Assembly: GCA_018335875.1 (NCBI GenBank)
Contig: JAGXRN010000053.1
Span: 1 to 64,000, forward strand
Reading direction: 5' to 3'
DNA length: 64,000 bases
DNA from: Dethiobacter sp.
GTDB taxonomy: Bacteria > Bacillota > Dethiobacteria > Dethiobacterales > Dethiobacteraceae
How positions within the stretch are numbered: position 1 is the stretch's first letter; the number at the start of each line of letters is the position of its first letter. Under the pieces are notes generated by a model. The model was not told the DNA's origin, searched no databases, and worked only from the letters and a program-made list of their open reading frames with translations. Shown here piece after piece: positions 1 to 8,126 of this stretch. The position numbers and the translations under genes are program-made.

Positions 1-1
1 A

Positions 2-340
2 AAAAAAAACCAACTCTTCCATAAAGCAATAGAGATGTACCCGATAATCCTGATACTAATTCAATTCCTTAAAGACGTGTATAACGTATTCGACTCTCGT
101 GATATCGGTGCACTTGATATGCTGATTCATACATACAGTGAAAGCGACGTCGACGCTTTGGCACAATATGTGAAGGGACTGTCCGATGATTATGAAGCTA
201 TAAAAAACAGCTTGGTTTATGACGAGATAAGCAATGGCCCCATAGAAGGAGTCAACAGCAGAATCAAAGCAATCCACCGAAGGAGTTCGGGTAGAGCAGG
301 TATTTTCTTGCTCAATGCGTACATGGTTTTACCGGGCTAA
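2..340 (+). pseudogene. C-terminal remnant of an ISL3-type transposase, cut by the window edge
   Basis: The reading frame is open to the left edge, so the true start lies outside the window. About 113 residues are visible. The diagnostic part is the segment reading NGPIEGVNSRIKAIHRR near the end, which matches the region around the last catalytic acidic residue of ISL3-family DDE transposases (family knowledge). After it the protein stops within about 24 residues, shorter than the usual tail, so the copy is probably decayed, although the left part cannot be judged. A second, unrelated insertion sequence begins immediately downstream. Confidence 0.6.
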
Positions 341-423
341 AATATACAGAAATTGCTATATTACCCACGCTTATGAGTAAGAGCCTAATTAGTGTGGGAA
401 CCTGTAGATTGGAGGCCCACACT

Positions 424-1326
424 ATGGCAGAAAACAAAGATAATGAGACTGTCCTTTTATTCGGACGGGAATTTACAGCACTGGATCTCTGGATAGTTAC
501 AGAAACAGTGCGCAGGTTCCCCCAGCTCAGTCGGACGGAACTGGCCAACACTATCTGCGAGAACCTCCAGTGGGTAGCACCAAATGGCCGCAACAAGGTC
601 GAATCCTGTATCCAGCTCTTAGAGCGACTGAATTCCGAGGATAAGATACGACTACCAAAAAAGCGGAGGCCAGGGAATCAAACTTCAAGACGGGTTGTCC
701 CAACCTCAAAAACAGATGCCCCTGCTGGCATCGCGTGCAGCCTGGCCGATTCGGGTGTGGAATTAAAGCCTGTATTGGACAGATCCGAGGTAAGCCTTTG
801 GAACCAATATGTTGAGCGCTATCACATCCTTGGGTACAGACAGCCTTTTGGCGCACACCAGCGTTACTTCATACTATCCAGTGATGAAAGATACCTCGGT
901 TGCATTCTGTTTTCTGCTGCCGCCTGGGCGCTGGAAGCCCGGGACCAGTGGATTGGATGGACAGAAACCGACCGTAGCAAGAGGCTGCACCTGGTTGTTA
1001 ACAACACTCGTTTTCTCATCTTCCCATGGGTCCAAGTTAAGAACCTGGCAAGCAAAGCTTTATCCTTAGCTGCAAAGCGTATCGGTTACGACTGGCAGGA
1101 CCGATATGGTTACAGACCGGTGTTGCTGGAAACCTTTGTAGACCCGGAGGAATACCGGGGCACCTGTTACAAGGCGGCCAACTGGATAATGTTGGGATGG
1201 ACAGCGGGAAGGGGCCGGATGGATCGGTACAAACAATATCCGTCTTCCCCAAAACATATCTACGTGTACCCCCTGAATCGTGATTTCCGGGCAATCCTGC
1301 GTGGAGAAAGCGGGGGTGGGCAATGA
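424..1326 (+). CDS. DUF4338 (DruA-like) protein carried by an insertion sequence
   Basis: A 300-residue protein started at ATG 424, eight bases after a GGAGG ribosome site; an upstream in-frame ATG at 373 has no such site. The N-terminal third (about residues 10-85) looks like a helical DNA-binding region. Residues about 120-290 match DUF4338, the domain named after DruA of the Druantia defence system: a GYRQPFGAHQRYFI block, a WIGWT block and a C-terminal ANWIMLGWTAGRGR block. Stand-alone DUF4338 genes are common inside transposons, and here the gene overlaps a transposase gene by 11 bases. I therefore read it as an insertion-sequence accessory gene and not as part of a Druantia locus, since no helicase or other Druantia gene is nearby. 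Its biochemical role is unknown. Confidence 0.7.
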   Translation: MAENKDNETVLLFGREFTALDLWIVTETVRRFPQLSRTELANTICENLQWVAPNGRNKVESCIQLLERLNSEDKIRLPKKRRPGNQTSRRVVPTSKTDAPAGIACSLADSGVELKPVLDRSEVSLWNQYVERYHILGYRQPFGAHQRYFILSSDERYLGCILFSAAAWALEARDQWIGWTETDRSKRLHLVVNNTRFLIFPWVQVKNLASKALSLAAKRIGYDWQDRYGYRPVLLETFVDPEEYRGTCYKAANWIMLGWTAGRGRMDRYKQYPSSPKHIYVYPLNRDFRAILRGESGGGQ

Positions 1327-2580
1327 GCGAAGACAACCTCAAACGCCAGGAACACGGGGGAGGAGAAAACAGCGGGAGCTTAGAGAACAACTGAAAAGTA
1401 TGGGGATGCAATATCCCCAAAACTCCACCCTTCCAAACCGCAAGAGCGGCCATAAAACAACGGAGGAAGAACAGGAAGCCGTACAGGCCGCCGCCGAAGA
1501 GAAGCTCAAAGTAAGTTATCAGTTACTACCGGGGCTGTTAAAAAAATTATCCAGTGTTCCCGACCCCCGGGATCCGAAAAAAATCAAACACCAGATGGCA
1601 GTAATGATGCTCTATGGTATCCTCTTGTTTATGTTTCAGCTCACGTCACGGCGGAAAGGAAATGAAGAGTTAACGGGTCCTCAGCTGCTGGAAAACCTGC
1701 GCTCCCTTTTTCCGAATCTGGAGGATATGCCGCACCAGGATACACTGTGCCGCCTGTTGCAAAATATGGATGTAGATCAGGTTGAAGACTGTTACTTAGA
1801 TTTGTTGAGGCACTTAATCCGCAGAAAGAAGTTTCGGCATCTCCTACGTAAGAACAGGTATCTTGTAGCAATCGATGGCACACAAAAATACGTAATGAAA
1901 GAATGTTGGGACGAGCGCTATCTTCACCGCAGGATCCAGGGAAAAGACGGGGAATGGGAGTATTACGCCTACGTCCTGGAAGCGGTTCTAGTGTTTGCTA
2001 ATGGCATGGTACTGCCGCTAATGAGCGAGTTTCTGGAGAACAGCGTGGAACTGGAAGCGGTTGAAGACTACGAGAAATGGAAACAGGACTGTGAACTAAA
2101 GGCCTTCCACCGTTTAGCCAGGCGGCTGAAGCATGAGTTTCCAAAACTGGCCTTTACCCTTCTTCTTGACGGATTGTACGCCAACGGGCCGGTCATGGAA
2201 GCCTGCCGCAAGAACAAGTGGGAATTCATGATCGTGCTGAAAGACAAATCACTGCCTTCGGTATGGGAAGAAGCACAGGGTCTGATGCGCTTGGATACCA
2301 AAGGAGAGTACCAACTAAAGCGGGTGTGGCAGGGCCGGAGACAAATATTCCGATGGGCCAACGGGGTCGAATATGACTACGGTGTTAACCGGCGCAAATC
2401 GCTTTTAATTCATGTGGTGGTATGTGAGGAAGCTTTTGAAGAAATCGATGCCAAAACAGGATGCGTTGTAACCAAAACCAGCCGTCACGCCTGGATTTCC
2501 AGTAACCCCATGGACCGGAAGAACATCCATGAACGCTGTAATCTGATGGGCCGCAAACGCTGGCTGCATGAGAACAACAA
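1316..2580 (+). pseudogene. DDE transposase truncated at its 3' end
   Basis: The likely start is GTG 1316, overlapping the DUF4338 gene by 11 bases with GGAG nine bases upstream; ATG 1400 is an alternative. Candidate catalytic motifs are an IDGTQ block near residue 183, a LLLDGLYANGP block near residue 280 and a final RKRWLHEN block near residue 416. Such transposases normally run on for tens of residues past that last motif. Here homology-like sequence ends near base 2580 and the frame then runs nonsensically through a promoter and a tRNA gene to a stop at 2734. The right terminal repeat is therefore missing and the element should not be autonomous. The exact family is not certain. Confidence 0.7.
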
Positions 2581-2597
2581 CCCCTTTTCTCACGATG

Positions 2598-2626
2598 TTG
2601 ACAACCCCCCTAAAACCCAGTATAAT
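2598..2626 (+). promoter_or_regulatory. Consensus sigma-A promoter of tRNA-Ala
   Basis: TTGACA at 2598-2603, a 17-base spacer and TATAAT at 2621-2626, a perfect match to the housekeeping consensus, 25 bases before the tRNA. The promoter lies only about 20 bases after the last recognisable transposase codon. Confidence 0.9.
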
Positions 2627-2651
2627 AGACATTGTCCTGCAAAGGATTATT

Positions 2652-2727
<76 letters not shown>

Positions 2728-2740
2728 TACATGAAACCAA

Positions 2741-2774
2741 AAACCACGGGAGTTTTCAACCTCGTGGTTTTTTT
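2741..2774 (+). terminator. Rho-independent terminator of tRNA-Ala
   Basis: A ten-base stem (2741-2750 with 2761-2770, one G-T pair), a ten-base loop and a run of T. It begins 13 bases after the tRNA. Confidence 0.9.
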
Positions 2775-2811
2775 GCACTCTGTCTGATTACATAATTTGT
2801 GTGCGTATAGT

Positions 2812-2844
2812 AGAGGTCAGAGGTTCGATTCCCCTCATCTCCAC
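2812..2844 (+). repeat. 33-bp copy of the tRNA-Ala 3' end (possible attachment-site scar)
   Basis: Bases 2812-2844 repeat 2693-2725 of the tRNA with one mismatch (A for G in the T stem, which breaks the pairing). The copy starts in the 3' side of the anticodon arm and stops before the final CA. Such 3'-end copies are the usual product of integrase-mediated insertion into tRNA genes. Only 119 bp separate the two copies and no integrase is present, so any element has been lost. Confidence 0.75.
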
Positions 2845-3052
2845 TGTGTGTCGGTCTGTAATGACAGACCGTCTGCCTTCCTGCGAGGACAGGAAGCATG
2901 GTCAACTTATCCGGAGATGTGGGCCACCCATTACAGGAATCGTCGCTCTATGAAACCGTAATATGCAGATTATTAAATAACGCCGAGTTAAGGACGCTAT
3001 GGAATTTTAGGTGACAATATTGCCTAATACAGGTTTAAAAACCCAATACATT
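2845..3052. other. Gene-free stretch with two perfect small hairpins
   Basis: No coding region is seen. There is an eight-base perfect stem at 2852-2859/2864-2871 with loop AATG, and a seven-base perfect stem at 2877-2883/2890-2896. Neither is followed by a T run. The stretch could be the end of a decayed mobile element; I could not identify it. Confidence 0.4.
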
Positions 3053-3451
3053 TTACCTTTTCCATGATTGAGTGAAAAGCAGTGAAATTACAGTATAGAT
3101 TATTGCCTTTACTGCCCTTGGATGAATTAAAGAGTTAATTTCCCTTTGCACATATTTAAAAATTATGTGAATTCTTATAACTTTCATAGCACCGCCGGTT
3201 GATCCCGCACAGGCGCCTATAAACATTAACGTAATTAAAAGAGCTCTGCTTAGGTCAGGCCATAAATCAAAATCAGCAGTGGTATAGCCTGTTGTGGTAA
3301 TAATCGAGGCTACCTGGAAGGATGCATAGCGCAGGCTTTCCTGGATTGTGCCGAAAACCCGGCCGTTAATGTTTAACGTTATCACCAGGATATAAATTAA
3401 GATTATTCCCAAATAAACTTTAAACTCTTTATCCTTAAAAAATTGACCCAT
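3053..3451 (-). pseudogene. Internal fragment of a TrkH/KtrB-type potassium transporter
   Basis: About 132 residues survive from a family whose members are usually around 450-480 long. The fragment holds the ASFQVASIITTTGYTTADFD segment (a selectivity-filter repeat) and the GACAGSTGGAMKVIR block that follows it in TrkH. Everything N-terminal is missing: an in-frame stop lies five codons upstream. The C-terminal quarter is replaced by unrelated residues. The gene is almost certainly non-functional. It points away from the DUF1538 operon that starts 48 bases beyond its 5' end. Confidence 0.8.
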
Positions 3452-3498
3452 AAAAGGATTATTTCAATCAAAGTCGAAAGAAAACAGGGGTGAATAGA

Positions 3499-4191
3499 AT
3501 GAATAAAATAAGAGAAACTGCTTTTGAAGTTATATATGCTGTAATACCGATAACATTGCTTGTTATATTTCTGCAATTATTTGTTATCCGGCTGCCATTA
3601 AATACTTTTATTCAATTTTTAATCAGTGTTGCTATGGTCAGTGTGGGCCTAATTCTTTTTTTGATAGGCGTTCACATTGGGCTGTTGCCAATAGGTGAAT
3701 TAATCGGTTCTTTACTGCCAAAAACAGGGAGACTATGGTTAGTAGTATTTTTCGGCTTACTACTGGGTTTTGTCATTACTGTGGCAGAGCCTGACGTTCG
3801 TGTACTTGTCATTCAAGTTGATATGGTTTCACAGGGAGTAATTTCAAAAAACGTCCTGATTTTTGCTGTAGCACTTGGGGTTGCGATATCAGTAGGCCTT
3901 GCCATGATGCGAATCATTCTGAATATTTCGCTTTACTATCTGTTAATTGGCGGCTATACCCTGGTTTTTATTCTGGCTGCGTTCACCCCTTTGCACTTTG
4001 TTCCTGTATCATTCGATGCCGGCGGTGTTACTACAGGACCAATGACAGTACCATTTATACTCGCTCTGGGGGTTGGTGTCAGCTCTGTTTTAGCCGGAAA
4101 GAGTACTTCAACTGACGGGTTTGGACTAATTGCCCTTGCTTCAATTGGACCGATAATCGCAGTCCTCTTGTTAGGGGTGATTTATTTTTGA
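3499..4191 (+). CDS. DUF1538 membrane protein, first copy
   Basis: A 230-residue protein with about seven hydrophobic segments and no signal peptide beyond the first helix. The ATG at 3499 is chosen because an AGGGGTG site lies six bases upstream; GTG 3490 is in frame but overlaps that site. Two motifs recur in its neighbour: AEPDVRVLVIQVD near residue 100 and FDAGGVTTGPMTVPF near residue 177. DUF1538 proteins often carry two such units in one chain of about 500 residues; here the units are separate genes. They are predicted transporters of unknown substrate. It is the first gene of a four-gene operon with two PII-like regulators, which suggests regulated transport. Confidence 0.8.
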   Translation: MNKIRETAFEVIYAVIPITLLVIFLQLFVIRLPLNTFIQFLISVAMVSVGLILFLIGVHIGLLPIGELIGSLLPKTGRLWLVVFFGLLLGFVITVAEPDVRVLVIQVDMVSQGVISKNVLIFAVALGVAISVGLAMMRIILNISLYYLLIGGYTLVFILAAFTPLHFVPVSFDAGGVTTGPMTVPFILALGVGVSSVLAGKSTSTDGFGLIALASIGPIIAVLLLGVIYF

Positions 4192-4940
4192 GCGGCATAC
4201 AAACATTTAATGGTTTTAATCATGTACTGGCAGAGGTTTTATTCGCATTAATTCCTTTGCTGATTTTGTTTATTATCTTTCAGATATTTTTTCTAAAACT
4301 CCCCAGGGGAAAGCTAAAAAACATGTTTATAGGTCTAATCCTTACATTTTTAGGACTGTCACTTTTTCTGCAAGGAGTTAAAGCAGGATTTTTACCGGTG
4401 GGTGAAGCAATCGGTATCGCTTTGGGCAGTAAATCTTACAATTGGATTGTTATACCCATCGGATTTGCTTTAGGGTTTGTAGCTACCCTCGCTGAGCCGG
4501 CGGTGCGTATTCTGATTTTTGAGGTTGAAAAAGCATCCAGCGGTTATATTCCTCAACAGATTATACTGTACACATTATCATTAGGCGTGGGGGTTGCTGT
4601 GTCAGCTTCCATGTTTAGAATACTTTTAGGGTTGCCATTATGGTACTTTATTGCCCCCGGCTATTTAATAGCTCTCCTATTAACCAGATTTTCAAACCGT
4701 ACATTTGTTTCGATTGCATTTGATTCCGGAGGAGTGGCAACAGGGCCAATGACAGTTACATTTGTAATGGCCATGGCAATCGGTGTTGCCAACTCAATCG
4801 AGGGTCGGGATCCAATGCTTGTTGGTTTTGGTATGATTGCGTTAGTGGCTCTGACTCCAATATTATCCGTACTGCTTTTAGGGATACTCTATAGCAGAAA
4901 GGAGAAGGAAAATGAGCGAAAATTTGCTGCCAAACTATAA
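4188..4940 (+). CDS. DUF1538 membrane protein, second copy
   Basis: Starts with TTG whose last bases overlap the stop of the first copy (TTGA), eight bases after an AGGGGTGAT site, so translation is probably coupled. The 250-residue product has the same topology as the preceding protein and the same two signatures, AEPAVRILIFEVE near residue 103 and FDSGGVATGPMTVTF near residue 183. The two proteins probably pair as the halves of one transporter (inference from the fused forms seen elsewhere). The C-terminus is a short charged cytoplasmic tail (RKEKENERK), and its last 29 bases overlap the first PII-like gene. Confidence 0.8.
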   Translation: MSGIQTFNGFNHVLAEVLFALIPLLILFIIFQIFFLKLPRGKLKNMFIGLILTFLGLSLFLQGVKAGFLPVGEAIGIALGSKSYNWIVIPIGFALGFVATLAEPAVRILIFEVEKASSGYIPQQIILYTLSLGVGVAVSASMFRILLGLPLWYFIAPGYLIALLLTRFSNRTFVSIAFDSGGVATGPMTVTFVMAMAIGVANSIEGRDPMLVGFGMIALVALTPILSVLLLGILYSRKEKENERKFAAKL

Positions 4941-5277
4941 GTTGATCGTGTCTATTGTCAACAAAGGAAAAGCAAAAGCGATAGTGTCTGCTTCAAAGCA
5001 AGCAGGAGCTGAAGGTGGAACTGTTATTTTAGGAAGAGGTACAGGCACTAACGAATCAAAAACATTTTTTGGCATATGCATTGATCCCGAAAAAGAAGTC
5101 ATCTTAACACTAATTGAAAACTGCATGGCCGATATAGTATTATCCTCCATTGTAGAGGCCGGAAAATTAGAAAACCCGGGCTGTGGGATTGCATTTGTAC
5201 TGAACACGAAGCAAATAGCAGGTATATTTCATTTACTGAAATCATGTTATAGGGGGGCCCATGATGGAAAAGAGTAA
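4912..5277 (+). CDS. PII-like signal-transduction protein, first copy
   Basis: 121 residues, ATG after a strong AAGGAGAAGGAAA site. The core reads like a GlnB-family fold: a first strand LIVSIVNKGK, the segment ASKQAGAEGGTVILGRGTG that corresponds to the start of the T-loop region of PII proteins, and a C-terminal GIAFVLNTKQIAGI. The classical T-loop tyrosine is not evident, so uridylylation is unlikely. PII proteins are trimers that bind nucleotides and small effectors and often gate a neighbouring transporter. The gene position suggests it acts on the DUF1538 pair. The final 12 or so residues after HLLKS are poorly conserved against its sister. Confidence 0.8.
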   Translation: MSENLLPNYKLIVSIVNKGKAKAIVSASKQAGAEGGTVILGRGTGTNESKTFFGICIDPEKEVILTLIENCMADIVLSSIVEAGKLENPGCGIAFVLNTKQIAGIFHLLKSCYRGAHDGKE

Positions 5278-5581
5278 CCAATATGATTTAATTGTTACGA
5301 TTGTAAATAAAAATCAGTCGGAAGTAGTGGTAGAAGCATCCAAGCAGGCCGGAGCTGAAGGCGGAACTATTGTTTTCGGCAGGGGTACCGGAGTACGTGA
5401 ACAGGCAAAATTATTTGGCATTACTATTGAGCCTGAGAAGGAACTAATCTTAACTTTAATTAAAAGAGACCTCACTGAAACAGTATTGGATTCGATTATA
5501 GCTAAAGCTGATTTAAATAAGCCAGGCAAAGGGATTGCTTTTGTCTTAGATGTAGAAAAAGTAGTTGGTATTAATCATTAA
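5264..5581 (+). CDS. PII-like signal-transduction protein, second copy
   Basis: 105 residues from the second of two adjacent ATG codons (5261, 5264), six bases after AGGGGGG. It overlaps the first PII-like gene by 14 bases. It is clearly paralogous to that gene across its whole length, with the same ASKQAGAEGGT block, a GRGTG block and KPGKGIAFVLDVEKVVGI at the C-terminus. Two PII-like proteins for two DUF1538 units suggests either a heterotrimer or one regulator per unit; the sequence cannot decide. The operon seems to end here. Confidence 0.8.
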   Translation: MEKSNQYDLIVTIVNKNQSEVVVEASKQAGAEGGTIVFGRGTGVREQAKLFGITIEPEKELILTLIKRDLTETVLDSIIAKADLNKPGKGIAFVLDVEKVVGINH

Positions 5582-5618
5582 TTAAATAAGCGCCATGGGT
5601 TGAGTATCGGGAGATAGG

Positions 5619-5646
5619 TTGACAGAATTTTGACATGGAATACAAA
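5619..5646 (+). promoter_or_regulatory. Candidate promoter upstream of prfC
   Basis: TTGACA at 5619-5624, a 16-base spacer and TACAAA at 5641-5646. The -35 is perfect but the -10 is weak. It lies about 60 bases before the chosen prfC start. Confidence 0.4.
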
Positions 5647-5707
5647 AATTCTCCACGCCTGAAAAGATACTTTGCAGCAGGCTATGCAAACAGAAAGGAT
5701 AGGAACA

Positions 5708-7288
5708 TTGACACTACAATTAAACACCCACGAAGAAGTAAACAGCAGACGCACATTTGCTATTATATCCCACCCCGATGCGGGAAAAACGACGTTAACC
5801 GAGAAATTATTGGTTTTGGGAGGCGCTATCCGCCTTGCCGGTTCAATTAAGGGGAGAAAGACAAAAAAATACGCTGCCTCCGATTGGATGGAGATGGAGA
5901 GGCAGCGTGGAATATCTATTACTTCCAGTGTCCTGCAGTTTTCCTACAACGGATACCGGGTAAATATTCTGGATACGCCCGGGCACCAGGACTTTAGCGA
6001 AGACACATATCGTACACTGACGGCTGCGGACAGTGCCCTCATGCTCATTGATATAGCCAAAGGCGTTGAGCCGCAGACTATCAAGCTGTTTGAAGTCTGC
6101 CGCAGGCAGGGCATTCCGATTTTTACTTTTATTAATAAGATGGACCGCCATGGCAGGGAACCATTGGACCTGCTTGATGAGATTGAAAAAGTTCTCGGCA
6201 TCGGCTCCTGTCCTTTCAACTGGCCAGTCAGGCTAAGTTCAGGTAATTATGGTCTTTATGACAGAAGGCTGCAAAAAGTGGAGTTATACAAAGGAGGGCA
6301 GAAGAACGGGGAACCTGGCACAGGGGAAAGTATAAACCATGCTGAAATGAAGAATATCATGGAAGCTGAACTTTATAACAGCTTCTGTAAAGAAATAGAA
6401 CTTCTGGATGTTGCGGGTGAGCCGTTTAATGAAGAAAAAGTAAGGAGGGGAACGCTGACGCCGGTGTTTTTTGGCAGCGCTATCAACGGCTTTGGGCTGT
6501 CAGCATTTTTTCACGAATTTCTTCAGCTTGCCGCTCCTCCCGCAAAAAAGAATAGCAGTATCGGATTAATCGAGCCGCTGTCAGATAACTTTTCAGGGTT
6601 TATTTTCAAGATTCAGGCCAATATGAATCCTGCGCATCGAGACCGTATCGCTTTCTTAAGAGTATGCTCAGGAAAATTCACACGTGATATGACTGTGAGC
6701 CATGTGCGGACGGGGAAAAAAATCTGTCTTTCCCAACCGCAGCAATTTTTGGCACAAGACCGTCAAATCGTTGAAGAAGCATATCCGGGAGATATTATTG
6801 GCATATATGACCCCGGTATTTATCAAATCGGAGACACTCTGTCCCAGGAGAATTCTTTTGAGTTTGAAAAGCTGCCCCGTTTTTCACCCGAGCTTTTCTC
6901 CGGCGTGACTGTTCGTGATGCCATGAAGTATAAACAGTTTCACAAAGGATTGTCTCAATTGAAAGAAGAAGGTGCAATACAGATATACAGAGTTCCGGGT
7001 ACAGATGAAATTGTTTTGGGTGTTGTGGGGGAGCTTCAGTTTGAAGTTTTCCAATACAGGCTAAAGTCAGAATACGGCGTGGATGTTGGAATGAATCGTC
7101 TTCCCTATCAACTGGCCCGCTGGGTCAAAGAACCGCCCTCAAGTCTGGGAGGCTTTAAGGTAAAGGATGAGGGTGGCAACAGTGTTTTCCTTTATGAGAA
7201 CGACTTTTCACTGAATTGGGCAATAAGAAGAAACCCGTCTGTAACATTTTATGCCTTAGAAGAACTCCCCGGTAATTTCAGACAGTAA
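5708..7288 (+). CDS. prfC: Peptide chain release factor 3
   Basis: A 526-residue GTPase that recycles RF1/RF2 from the ribosome after peptide release. The TTG start at 5708 is preferred because AAAGGA lies seven bases upstream and it leaves the short lead normal for RF3 before RRTFAIISHPDAGKTT, the P-loop; ATG 5684 is an alternative with a poor ribosome site. Other G motifs are visible: RGISITSS (switch I), DTPGHQDFSED (G3) and NKMDR (G4). The SDWMEMERQRGI segment is typical of RF3 and separates it from EF-G. Length is normal. It appears monocistronic. Confidence 0.95.
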   Translation: MTLQLNTHEEVNSRRTFAIISHPDAGKTTLTEKLLVLGGAIRLAGSIKGRKTKKYAASDWMEMERQRGISITSSVLQFSYNGYRVNILDTPGHQDFSEDTYRTLTAADSALMLIDIAKGVEPQTIKLFEVCRRQGIPIFTFINKMDRHGREPLDLLDEIEKVLGIGSCPFNWPVRLSSGNYGLYDRRLQKVELYKGGQKNGEPGTGESINHAEMKNIMEAELYNSFCKEIELLDVAGEPFNEEKVRRGTLTPVFFGSAINGFGLSAFFHEFLQLAAPPAKKNSSIGLIEPLSDNFSGFIFKIQANMNPAHRDRIAFLRVCSGKFTRDMTVSHVRTGKKICLSQPQQFLAQDRQIVEEAYPGDIIGIYDPGIYQIGDTLSQENSFEFEKLPRFSPELFSGVTVRDAMKYKQFHKGLSQLKEEGAIQIYRVPGTDEIVLGVVGELQFEVFQYRLKSEYGVDVGMNRLPYQLARWVKEPPSSLGGFKVKDEGGNSVFLYENDFSLNWAIRRNPSVTFYALEELPGNFRQ

Positions 7289-7378
7289 AATGAATAAGTC
7301 TGCCCTCAAGGTTTAGCGCTTTGAAGTTAAAATACGACTTAATAGAAAACTTTAGCATATAATAGGATGTTTTACAAA

Positions 7379-7414
7379 AAAGACGAGTCCCCCGTGAAAT
7401 GGGGGATTCGTCTT
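7379..7414. terminator. Strong hairpin between prfC and thiE
   Basis: A 14-base stem (AAGACGAGTCCCCC with GGGGGATTCGTCTT) around a seven-base loop. On the plus strand it is followed by GCTTAC and not by a T run, whereas on the minus strand it is followed by TTTTTTG. It could terminate prfC weakly. The better T run faces the direction that has no gene, so a mobile-element origin is possible. Confidence 0.55.
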
Positions 7415-7421
7415 GCTTACA

Positions 7422-7445
7422 TGTTTATACAAAATTAGATATAAT
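7422..7445 (+). promoter_or_regulatory. Candidate thiE promoter (-10 element)
   Basis: A perfect TATAAT at 7440-7445 lies 25 bases before the thiE start codon. The -35 region has only a weak match. No TPP riboswitch is visible here, unlike upstream of thiW. Confidence 0.45.
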
Positions 7446-7469
7446 AAAGAAAAAAAGGCGGTAGATTTT

Positions 7470-8120
7470 ATGAAATATCTAACCGAGGATAAAAGAAAAA
7501 AGCTTAATACAGATATCTATGCCATTACAGCAGAAGAGTACTCTTTGGGGCGTGGCAATATTAAAACGGCTGCTGATATGCTGGCAGCGGGGATTAAAAT
7601 AATTCAGTACAGGGAAAAAGAGAAAACAGCCCTGGAAAAATACAGGGAGTGCCGTATTATCAGGGAAATGGCCCGACAAAAAGGTGCACTTTTTATCGTC
7701 AACGACGACTTGGGTATCGCTTTGGCCGTAGAGGCCGACGGAGTGCATGTGGGGCAGGACGATCTGCCTCCGGCTGAAATCAGAAAAATTACCGGAGAAA
7801 AAATGATTATCGGCCTTTCCACACACTCACCGGAACAGGCCCGCCGGGCTGTGGCGGAAGGAGTCGCTGATTATTTAGGGGTAGGGCCCATTTATAAAAC
7901 TGAGACCAAAAAAGATGTGGGCGACCCTGTGGGCCTTGCTTACCTGGAATATGTTGCAGCCAATATCCCCCTCCCTTTTGTGGCCATCGGAGGGATTAAA
8001 GAGAGCAATATCCTGGAAGTATGGCAAAAGGGAGCCAGATGTATTGCTATGTCAAGTGAAATCGCAGGAGCAGCCGATATTGCAGATAAAATAGCCAGTA
8101 TCAGGAGAGTCCTGAAATAG
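7470..8120 (+). CDS. thiE: Thiamine phosphate synthase
   Basis: A 216-residue TIM-barrel enzyme that joins HMP pyrophosphate to thiazole phosphate to give thiamine phosphate. ATG 7470 follows a GGCGG site; the frame is open further upstream but has no better start. Family signatures are present: IIQYREKEK near residue 50, IVNDDLGIALAVEADGVHVGQDD near residues 80-100, YLGVGPIYKTETKKD near 138 (phosphate-binding region) and FVAIGGI near 172. It is convergent with the symporter gene, with six bases between the two stop codons and no terminator, next to a TPP-riboswitch unit. Confidence 0.93.
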   Translation: MKYLTEDKRKKLNTDIYAITAEEYSLGRGNIKTAADMLAAGIKIIQYREKEKTALEKYRECRIIREMARQKGALFIVNDDLGIALAVEADGVHVGQDDLPPAEIRKITGEKMIIGLSTHSPEQARRAVAEGVADYLGVGPIYKTETKKDVGDPVGLAYLEYVAANIPLPFVAIGGIKESNILEVWQKGARCIAMSSEIAGAADIADKIASIRRVLK

Positions 8121-8126
8121 TTGCTG

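Larger units (their letters stand above)
341..2590 (+). mobile_element. Truncated insertion sequence (DUF4338 gene plus DDE transposase)
   Basis: The two overlapping genes form a two-gene insertion sequence lying between an ISL3 remnant and a tRNA-Ala promoter. I could not find convincing terminal inverted repeats: the left end must lie between 341 and 423, and the right end appears to be deleted near 2580-2597. Boundaries are approximate. Confidence 0.5.

Noticed and set aside
424-2580. A Druantia defence locus, suggested by the DruA-like domain.
   Set aside because: None of the other Druantia genes is present and the gene overlaps a transposase.
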